From Flavobacteriaceae bacterium (lineage in GTDB: Bacteria; Bacteroidota; Bacteroidia; Flavobacteriales; Flavobacteriaceae): DNA of 5,596 nucleotides. Positions 1 to 5,596 of this stretch are shown here, one piece after another. A program made the translations under genes and the position numbers. How positions within the stretch are numbered: the stretch's first letter is position 1; every line of letters starts with the position of its first letter. The DNA lies in contig DAOUPU010000168.1 of the NCBI GenBank assembly GCA_030625995.1, forward strand, positions 1-5,596, read 5' to 3'. The notes beneath the pieces were generated by a model. The model made no database searches. It saw nothing but the letters and a program-made list of their open reading frames with translations, and was not told the origin of the DNA.

Positions 1-808
1 GACCAATATTAAAACTTGGACCACCTTGCTTTTTAGCTGAAATTTCTTGATTCATAAAAGAATTTAACCTGTGGTCGATACTTTTAATCTCATGATTGGA
101 TGCGTATATTGAATCTAATAATGTGACTTTCTCATAGGGTAGGTTTCCGATCGACAACGTCTCCGGAATTATGATAATTGCATACTTTTCTCTGTTCAAT
201 AAATTATTAAAACTCACTTGTAAGGCATTTTTGGTATCTATAAACAATGCCAATTGATTTTCCAGGTCATTCAGTTCCAGCTCAACCCTTAATTCATCTA
301 CTATTGATGCATTACCATTTTCAATTTTAACTAAAGAAAGGTTTTTGAAAATTCGAAGAATTTCGATATTCTCTTTGGTTATCTGAATAGCTTTTTCTGT
401 AAAATAGTAATTGTAATAGGATGTTTTAACTTCAAAAAATAAATTGGATTTGCTATTTTCAAAAACTTCATACTTTGAATTTGCCATGTTACTGGCAGCA
501 TCTCTTTTGGCTTCCAAAGATCCAAACCAAGGAAAGGCTTGTTTTAAACCAAAGGTCGCTCTTTGTGGCCCTGTTCTGGTTTCAATTGGTACGATAAAAT
601 AACCAAATGCAAATTGGGGATCGGGTAAAGTGCCCACCTGAGGAACTTTTTCCATTGCCGCCATATAATCGTTAAATTTTGCTTTTAAGCCAGGATTATT
701 TTCTGCAGCCACTATCAAATATCCATCTAAGGTTTCTTTTGACTCTTGCGCAATTCCAGCTAAGGAAATTAATAAAAAGAAACTTAGAATTATAATTTTA
801 TTTTTCAT
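1..808 (-). CDS. TolC-family outer-membrane efflux protein (N-terminal part)
   Basis: The frame is open from ATG at 808-806 to the left edge, giving 269 codons without a stop; the C-terminal part lies outside the window. The product should be the outer-membrane channel of the RND exporter encoded just upstream. Residues 1-20 form a signal peptide (MKNK, then a hydrophobic run ending AGIA, cleavage likely before Gln21). There is no lipobox cysteine, unlike E. coli CusC, so it is not predicted to be a lipoprotein. Family hallmarks follow: AAENNPGLKA (34-43), GTLPDP (59-64), and LKQAFPWFGSL (88-98), the typical Bacteroidota TolC motif. Long amphipathic helical stretches with many Glu/Lys/Asn (about 100-200) fit the periplasmic coiled-coil barrel. 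Family members are usually a little over 400 aa, so roughly 60% is visible. It starts 28 bp after the permease stop, which implies co-transcription. There is no Shine-Dalgarno sequence, as is normal for this phylum. The family call is confident; the substrate is inferred from context. Confidence 0.92.
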   Translation of the reverse strand, partial: MKNKIIILSFFLLISLAGIAQESKETLDGYLIVAAENNPGLKAKFNDYMAAMEKVPQVGTLPDPQFAFGYFIVPIETRTGPQRATFGLKQAFPWFGSLEAKRDAASNMANSKYEVFENSKSNLFFEVKTSYYNYYFTEKAIQITKENIEILRIFKNLSLVKIENGNASIVDELRVELELNDLENQLALFIDTKNALQVSFNNLLNREKYAIIIIPETLSIGNLPYEKVTLLDSIYASNHEIKSIDHRLNSFMNQEISAKKQGGPSFNIG

Positions 809-836
809 GATTTTAGAACTTTAATTTTTCAATCTT

Positions 837-3800
837 TTAATTCTTCAATTTATTTTCTTTCCACATACTATATAATACAGGAACAACAAACATGGTCATT
901 ACCTGCAACAACATTCCTCCAAAGGATGGAATTGCCATAGGTATGACCACATCCGCTCCTTTGCCGGTAGCAGTTAGTACCGGAATTAAAGCGATAATTG
1001 CCGTAGCCGCTGTCATCATTGCCGGACGAACTCTTTTTGAACCAGCATGTAACACGGAAGTACGAATAGCTTTAACAGTTTTAGGTTTTTCTTTATCAAA
1101 AACTTGGGTCAAATAAGTTCCCATTATCACGCCATCATCTGTTGCAATGCCAAATAGGGCAATAAACCCAACCCAAACAGCAACACTTAAATTGATCGTG
1201 TGCAGCTGAAATAGATCTCTCATAGGTACTTCTGCCAAACTGAAATTTAAAAACCAATCCTGACCGTACAACCAGATCATGATAAATCCCCCTGAAAAGG
1301 CAACAAATATTCCGGAAAATACCATAAGAGATGGAATAACATTTTTAAATTGGAAATACAGGATCAAAAAGATTAGAACTAAAGAAATAGGAACAACGAG
1401 CATCAATCTTTTAGATGCTCTTATTTGATTTTCATAGTTACCTGTAAATTTATAGGTTATACCATCAGGCAATGTAAATTCACCGGAGTCCAATTTTTTC
1501 TTTACCAAAGCCTGCGCTTCTTCCACCACATTGGTTTCAGCATTGCCCTCTTTCATATCAAAGATCACATAGGAGGTTAAGAAAGTATCTTCACTTTTAA
1601 TCATTTGCGGCCCACGGACATAATCAACGAATGCCAATTCACCTAACGGAACTTGTTCCCCGGAAGGGGTAGGAATCAGGATATTCTTCAGATCATCAGG
1701 ATTATCTCTAAATTCCCGGGCATATCTTACCCTTACAGGGAAGCGTTCTCTACCTTCCACCGTAGTCGTTAATTGCTTGCCTCCTATGGCAACGGATAAT
1801 TGCTCTTGCATGTCCTTTACGGTCAGCCCATAACGGGACATGTTTTGGCGATTTAACTTAATTTCTAAATACGGTTTACCAACTACTCTGTCAGCAAAAA
1901 CCGTGCTTGCTTCTATACTAGGCACCTCTTTTAAGATCTTTTCTAACTCATACCCCACTTTTTCAATACTTTCTAATGTTGGGCCAAAAACTTTGATACC
2001 CATTGGTGCCCGCATACCTGTCGAAAGCATGATCAATCGTGTTTGGATGGGCTGCAATTTTGGTGCAGAAGTGAGACCCGGGAACTTAGCGTGTTTCAAA
2101 ATCTCCTTCCAGATATCATCCGATTTTTTAATTTTTTGTCGCCATTGTCTGAAGTACTCTCCGTCATCATCTAAAATAAGTTCATCCACACCTATTTTTT
2201 TAAATGCATCCTCACCATATTTATAAGTAGAATCATCTCTTAAAATAAAAGCCTTATCATTATTTACTTTAAAGCGTACTCTACGGCCGTCTTCATCTAA
2301 AATATATTCTGGAATATAATTGATTGTATTTTCATACATAGAGGTCGGAGCAGGGTCCAAGGCCGAATTAACACGTCCCCACTTACCTACCGCAGAGGCA
2401 ATTTCAGGAATTGAATTCATATTCCTGTCAAGGGTTGCTATAATTTCCATGTTTTCAGTAATACCGGAATGAGGCATTGTAGTTGGCATCAATAAAAAAG
2501 ACCCTTCATCCAAAGCCGGCATAAATTCATTACCCAGTCCCGGAAAAGTTTTTTCTAAACTATTCCACACGACATTGTCTTTTGCAAAATTGGGCATAAA
2601 TGCAAACATTTTTCCAAAACCTATCCAAATAGATATTCCAAGGAAAATAACAGTTATAGGAATAGCCAAGAATTTCCATTTATTTTCTAAGCACCAGTTT
2701 AAAATTTTAGAATAAAAATGAACAATAGTCATTAAAATACCTAAAACAACGGCAATTATCAAAACTACAAATACGAAATTAACAAAGGTAGAATTCGATG
2801 CTCCTAATGGCATCCACTCAATGGTTAAAAAGTAAACTACGACTAAAACTGTAATTGCAATATTGATATAGTTAGCAATTTTTTCTGAATATGGAAATTT
2901 GATCTTTCCTTTTAAAATGCTAAACTCAGAAGCTTGTGATAATATATTATTTACACCATAAGCGATCAAAGCTAAAGCAATAACGCTACCATAGGCAATA
3001 ATAAAAACAATTCCGAAACCTATTAAAATAGAGTTGAAGATCCTGCTTGTTTTCTTTTTGTTCATTCTGACAGAAAATAAGAGATGTGCTATTGCCGGAA
3101 TGAACAAGATTCCAATTATTAAGGCTGAAAACAGAGCAAATGTTTTGGTCCAGGCCAATGGTTGGAATAATTTTCCTTCGGATGCCTGCATGGCAAAAAC
3201 AGGTAGGAAACTTACAACAGTCGTAGCTACTGCTGTAATAATTGCTGAAGCCACCTCAATTGTAGCGTCGTAAATTACCTGAACCAATTTTTTACCCTTT
3301 ACATCCTTGTTTTCGGGCAAGTCCAAATGCCTAATAATATTTTCAGTAAATACAATACCGACATCCACCATCACTCCAATAGCAATAGCGATACCTGATA
3401 AGGCAACAATATTGGCATCAACATTAAAGAATTTCATTAAAATAAAGGTCATTAAGACCCCCAAGGGTAATAAACCCGAAATTAATATCGATGCTCTTAA
3501 ATTTAGCACCAAAATTAGCACCACCAATATACTGATCAGAATTTCGTGAGATAAGGCTGATTCAAGGGTGCCTAAAGTTTCCTGAATTAATCCCGAGCGA
3601 TCATAAAAAGGCACAATGGTTACTTTAGAAACCGTTCCGTCTGCCAAAACCTTAGAAGGTAAGCCCGGGGCAACTTCCTTAATTTTTTCTTTTAAATTTT
3701 GTATTGTTTCTAGAGGATTTGCACCATTTCTGGCAACCACAACACCACCTACTGCCTCTACACCACTCTTGTCTAATCCACCACGCCTGGTTGAAGGGCC

Positions 3801-4655
3801 GAAATGAACTCTGGCAACATCTTTTAATCTAATAGGGGTATGATCTTTAACGCTAACCACACTTTCTTCAAGATCACTCAAACTTTCAATATAACCCAGG
3901 CCTCTCACTAAATATTCAGCCTTATTAAACTCGAGGGTTTGAGCTCCTATATCTAAATTGGAATTTTTTACCGCATTCATTATTTTTTTAATATCCACAT
4001 TGTGGGCCTTCATGGCATCCGGGTCAATATCAATTTGATACTCTTTTATAAAACCACCTATAGAAGCAACTTCTGAAACTCCCTTTGCTGCGGTTAAATA
4101 GTATCGTACATAAAAATCCTGAATGGTTCGTAGTTCCTGTGGATCCCAGCCTCCTGTTGGTTTTCCTGTTTTAGGATCTCTACCTTCTAATGTATACCAA
4201 TATACTTGTCCCAAAGCGGTAGCATCAGGACCTAAAGCTGGTTTTACCTCCTCAGGAACGGTTCCGGGGGGCAAGGAATTTAACTTCTCTAATATTCTGG
4301 TCCTACTCCAATAAAAATCAACATCGTCTTCAAAAATGATATAAATACTGGATAAGCCAAAAATGGAAGAACTACGAATAGTTTTTACACCGGAAATACC
4401 GAGTAAGGAAGTTGTAAGCGGATAGGTAATTTGATCCTCAATATCCTGAGGAGATTGGCCCATCCATTCGGTATAAACTATCTGTTGGTTTTCGCCGATA
4501 TCAGGTATCGCATCTACCGGAACAGGATTTCTTTCCATCCAGGATATATCCCAATTAAAAGGTGCAGTTGCGATTCCTCCAAGGATAAAAGCGGATAATA
4601 ATATAAATGTTATTAGCTTGTTCTCAAGGAAATAACGAATGATTTTGTTTAACAT
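837..4655 (-). CDS. cusA: CusA/CzcA-family heavy-metal RND efflux permease
   Basis: Inner-membrane, proton-driven pump of a tripartite metal exporter; 1272 aa against about 1050 for E. coli CusA. The order is TM1 (12-31), first periplasmic domain (about 35-365), TM2-TM6 (about 370-527), an extra hydrophobic block (531-650), TM7 (661-680), second periplasmic domain (about 690-1080) and TM8-TM12 (1083-1264). CusA-like motifs include QITYPLTTSLLGISGVKT (75-92), LGPDATALG (141-149), ASIGGFIKEYQIDIDP (197-212) and TM4 AIGVMVD with Asp431 and Glu438-Asn439. The TM4 pattern resembles the monovalent Cu/Ag class more than the CzcA type (DFG...DG). The three periplasmic copper-binding methionines of CusA (M573, M623, M672) correspond to Met723, Met773 and Met876. 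Lys984 of the CusA proton relay aligns with Ala1212. The ATG at 4655 is the first possible start: an in-frame TAA lies 12 nt upstream. The family is certain; Cu/Ag specificity is an inference and other metals are possible. Confidence 0.96.
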   Translation of the reverse strand: MLNKIIRYFLENKLITFILLSAFILGGIATAPFNWDISWMERNPVPVDAIPDIGENQQIVYTEWMGQSPQDIEDQITYPLTTSLLGISGVKTIRSSSIFGLSSIYIIFEDDVDFYWSRTRILEKLNSLPPGTVPEEVKPALGPDATALGQVYWYTLEGRDPKTGKPTGGWDPQELRTIQDFYVRYYLTAAKGVSEVASIGGFIKEYQIDIDPDAMKAHNVDIKKIMNAVKNSNLDIGAQTLEFNKAEYLVRGLGYIESLSDLEESVVSVKDHTPIRLKDVARVHFGPSTRRGGLDKSGVEAVGGVVVARNGANPLETIQNLKEKIKEVAPGLPSKVLADGTVSKVTIVPFYDRSGLIQETLGTLESALSHEILISILVVLILVLNLRASILISGLLPLGVLMTFILMKFFNVDANIVALSGIAIAIGVMVDVGIVFTENIIRHLDLPENKDVKGKKLVQVIYDATIEVASAIITAVATTVVSFLPVFAMQASEGKLFQPLAWTKTFALFSALIIGILFIPAIAHLLFSVRMNKKKTSRIFNSILIGFGIVFIIAYGSVIALALIAYGVNNILSQASEFSILKGKIKFPYSEKIANYINIAITVLVVVYFLTIEWMPLGASNSTFVNFVFVVLIIAVVLGILMTIVHFYSKILNWCLENKWKFLAIPITVIFLGISIWIGFGKMFAFMPNFAKDNVVWNSLEKTFPGLGNEFMPALDEGSFLLMPTTMPHSGITENMEIIATLDRNMNSIPEIASAVGKWGRVNSALDPAPTSMYENTINYIPEYILDEDGRRVRFKVNNDKAFILRDDSTYKYGEDAFKKIGVDELILDDDGEYFRQWRQKIKKSDDIWKEILKHAKFPGLTSAPKLQPIQTRLIMLSTGMRAPMGIKVFGPTLESIEKVGYELEKILKEVPSIEASTVFADRVVGKPYLEIKLNRQNMSRYGLTVKDMQEQLSVAIGGKQLTTTVEGRERFPVRVRYAREFRDNPDDLKNILIPTPSGEQVPLGELAFVDYVRGPQMIKSEDTFLTSYVIFDMKEGNAETNVVEEAQALVKKKLDSGEFTLPDGITYKFTGNYENQIRASKRLMLVVPISLVLIFLILYFQFKNVIPSLMVFSGIFVAFSGGFIMIWLYGQDWFLNFSLAEVPMRDLFQLHTINLSVAVWVGFIALFGIATDDGVIMGTYLTQVFDKEKPKTVKAIRTSVLHAGSKRVRPAMMTAATAIIALIPVLTATGKGADVVIPMAIPSFGGMLLQVMTMFVVPVLYSMWKENKLKN

Positions 4656-4658
4656 TTT

Positions 4659-4781
4659 TTTGATTTATAAATATTTAACGATCTGTAGAATTATCGAAAT
4701 AATTTAATTGCTACAAGATTTTCATAAGCATGGATGTATAAACATCTTTTACTTATAAAGTATTAAAATTTATAAATCAAA
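4659..4781. repeat. Perfect 14-bp inverted repeat bracketing the cusA upstream gap
   Basis: TTTGATTTATAAAT (4659-4672) is the exact reverse complement of ATTTATAAATCAAA (4768-4781), with 95 bp between the arms. Each arm contains the self-palindrome ATTTATAAAT (4663-4672 and 4768-4777), and the palindrome centres are 105 bp apart. The left arm ends 3 bp from the cusA start codon; the right arm covers the stop codon of the cysteine protein. Possible roles are a pair of operator half-sites or a long-range RNA stem. The arms are AT-rich, so chance is not excluded. Confidence 0.5.
4724..4756. repeat. Interrupted hairpin between the HYC_CC_PP gene and cusA
   Basis: An inner stem, GATGT / ACATC (4733-4737 and 4742-4746), closes a 4-nt loop. 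Outside it ATAAG (4724-4728) pairs with CTTAT (4752-4756), separated from the inner stem by unpaired 4- and 5-nt stretches. It is low in G+C and is not followed by a T-run on the minus strand, so it does not look like a standard intrinsic terminator. It could be a partial attenuator, an mRNA-processing site or a protein-binding site in the cusA leader. Besides this and the inverted repeat, I see no clear promoter in the gap. Confidence 0.4.
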
Positions 4782-5202
4782 TAAGAAAAGTTTGATAAAG
4801 TACACTTATGTCTTTATCGACCAGAGGTGGAGAATGAGATCTGAATGGTATTTCGTCCGTATCATCCTCATAAAGGTTCAAGTAGGTATAAGAAAATGCG
4901 ATCAGAAATTGAACTTTCTCAATTTCAAAATTTTGTAAAGCTTGTTGTTCCGTTTGGTTGCCCGGTATTAATTCATGGATATCATTACAACATTTTTCTT
5001 TTTGCACCTTATCATCTGTGAGGCCATCAATAACACAGTCCTCTAATTCCATGTTCATACCGCAAGAATCCGCATCACTAAAATAGGAAGTATCGGTTAC
5101 TTCTCCCATACAAATATGTTGATCCACCGAGAAAGAAAGAGTAGAAAACAACACTGTAAAAGAAAGAAAAACAGACAATATCTTATGTAGAATATCTCTC
5201 AT
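4777..5202 (-). CDS. HYC_CC_PP family small exported cysteine protein
   Basis: 141 aa. It matches the Bacteroidota family named for its conserved H-Y-C, C-C and P-P residues, often found beside CusA/CzcA pumps; the function is not established. Residues 8-26 are a hydrophobic signal sequence or membrane anchor, so the rest should lie in the periplasm. Visible hallmarks are DQHICMGE (27-34, the HYC motif with Ile for Tyr), Cys47, Cys56, the Cys71-Cys72 pair, SPPL (124-127) and the C-terminal ending DISVLYQTFLI. Five cysteines plus Met32, Met49, Met51, His29 and His76 are plausible soft-metal ligands. With the pump gene downstream this suggests a periplasmic copper/silver-binding accessory, but that is inference. 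I chose ATG 5202-5200 over the in-frame GTG at 5205, which is directly adjacent and adds one residue. The stop TGA (4779-4777) lies inside one arm of an inverted repeat. Confidence 0.85.
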   Translation of the reverse strand: MRDILHKILSVFLSFTVLFSTLSFSVDQHICMGEVTDTSYFSDADSCGMNMELEDCVIDGLTDDKVQKEKCCNDIHELIPGNQTEQQALQNFEIEKVQFLIAFSYTYLNLYEDDTDEIPFRSHSPPLVDKDISVLYQTFLI

Positions 5203-5207
5203 CACTG

Positions 5208-5215
5208 CAAATATA
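5208..5215 (-). promoter_or_regulatory. Candidate Bacteroidota -7 promoter element (TATATTTG)
   Basis: On the minus strand TATATTTG matches the Bacteroidota -7 consensus TAnnTTTG exactly and lies 5 nt before the ATG at 5202. No TTTG-like -33 element is seen at the usual 19-21 bp upstream. If used, transcription would begin at or next to the start codon and give a leaderless mRNA for the cysteine protein and perhaps the pump genes. Chance occurrence in AT-rich DNA is possible. Confidence 0.35.
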
Positions 5216-5218
5216 ACA

Positions 5219-5243
5219 ATTTAAAACACTTATTATTTTAAAT
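5219..5243. repeat. 8-bp inverted repeat in the gap between the exosortase-associated and HYC_CC_PP genes
   Basis: ATTTAAAA (5219-5226) and TTTTAAAT (5236-5243) form a perfect 8-bp stem around a 9-nt loop. It begins 5 nt after the stop of the exosortase-associated gene and ends 3 nt before the candidate -7 element. The stem has only A-T pairs and is not followed by a clean T-run, so it would be a weak terminator. It could equally be an operator overlapping the promoter, or chance. Confidence 0.3.
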
Positions 5244-5248
5244 AAATC

Positions 5249-5596
5249 TTAAAATATTTCTTTGGAAGTTAGTTGTTTGTAGTAAAAAGCCGGTAACAAT
5301 AATAATACAAAGAGTGGATGGATAAGGAATCTTCTGATGTAAAAGGCAAATAAATAGCCATTGGCAAGCTCTCCTTTTAATATTATGAAAAATGTAACAA
5401 TCAATATAATAAATGCAATCATGTAAAATTTAATGGAAAAAATCACAAAATTTCTATTTTGAAACGCCACATAAATTATTAGTAAAGAAATGATTGTATT
5501 TAGAGTATACCTATAAAAAAGATCCAACAACAACTTCGATCCACTAAAAACAGGTATTGGTTTATGTAAATAATCATCTATAAAATAGACAATGAA
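5249..5596 (-). CDS. Exosortase F system-associated membrane protein (C-terminal part)
   Basis: The frame is open to the right edge: 115 residues plus TAA, with the N-terminus outside the window. An internal TTG at 5533 could be mistaken for a start, but coding continues upstream of it with YFIDDYLHKPIPVF, so the gene is truncated by the window. Three hydrophobic segments are visible (about 33-45, 50-73 and 90-104 of the visible part), followed by the ending RRFLIHPLFVLLLLPAFYY. The DDYLHKP start and the PAFYY end are what I recall for the flavobacterial exosortase F-associated family, normally around 150 aa, so about 30 residues are probably missing. In that family the gene lies next to xrtF, which would be expected beyond the right edge. 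Exosortases process surface proteins with a C-terminal sorting signal; the role of this partner is unknown. Recognition is from motif memory, without a profile search. Confidence 0.78.
   Translation of the reverse strand, partial: FIVYFIDDYLHKPIPVFSGSKLLLDLFYRYTLNTIISLLIIYVAFQNRNFVIFSIKFYMIAFIILIVTFFIILKGELANGYLFAFYIRRFLIHPLFVLLLLPAFYYKQLTSKEIF

Noticed and set aside
1..808. Broken or pseudogene TolC, because no stop-bounded frame is visible
   Set aside because: The frame reads cleanly from the signal peptide to the edge with no frameshift; it lacks a stop only because the window ends.
892..4314. Six open frames of 63-128 codons on the plus strand within 892-4314
   Set aside because: All lie antisense to the permease gene, whose protein is recognisable along its whole length; their translations show no recognisable domain.
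4680..4720. Promoter for cusA with CTTG as -33 and TAATTCTA as -7
   Set aside because: The spacing of 20 bp is right, but the -7 element matches only four of the six fixed bases of TAnnTTTG, which is expected by chance in such AT-rich DNA.
4724..4756. Intrinsic terminator after the cysteine protein gene
   Set aside because: The hairpin stem is short, interrupted and AT-rich, and no T-run follows on the minus strand.
5249..5533. A complete 94-aa protein starting at TTG 5533
   Set aside because: The frame stays open to the window edge and the upstream residues (DDYLHKP) fit the family, so this is an internal codon of a truncated gene.
1..5596. Mobile elements, CRISPR array, tRNA or rRNA genes
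   Set aside because: No transposase or integrase motifs, no regularly spaced repeats, and no tRNA-like cloverleaf or rRNA sequence seen; nearly all the window is coding.

Overview
The window is AT-rich and every gene lies on the minus strand. It looks like a chromosomal stretch from a member of the Bacteroidota, most likely Flavobacteriia. Three things point there: a gene recognisable as the exosortase F (XrtF) system-associated membrane protein, a small cysteine protein of the Bacteroidota HYC_CC_PP type, and start codons without Shine-Dalgarno sequences, with a TAnnTTTG-type promoter element in one intergenic gap.

In transcription order, from the right edge of the window to the left: (1) the C-terminal part of an exosortase F system-associated membrane protein (5249-5596, cut by the window edge); (2) a 141-aa exported cysteine-containing HYC_CC_PP-type protein (4777-5202); (3) a 121-bp AT-rich intergenic gap carrying a perfect 14-bp inverted repeat and a separate hairpin; (4) a large 1272-aa CusA/CzcA-type heavy-metal RND efflux permease (837-4655); (5) after only 28 bp, the N-terminal 269 residues of a TolC-family outer-membrane factor (1-808, cut by the window edge).

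The permease and TolC protein should form the inner- and outer-membrane parts of a tripartite metal (probably Cu(I)/Ag(I)) exporter. The periplasmic adaptor (CusB type) is not in the window and would be expected next, to the left. The small cysteine protein probably serves the same function, perhaps as a periplasmic metal-binding accessory, but its biochemical role is not known to me.

This is largely a recognisable metal-efflux locus rather than a wholly new system. The most unusual points are the structured cusA upstream gap, the large extra membrane block inside the permease, the permease's mosaic of conserved and lost CusA key residues, and the cysteine protein next to it.
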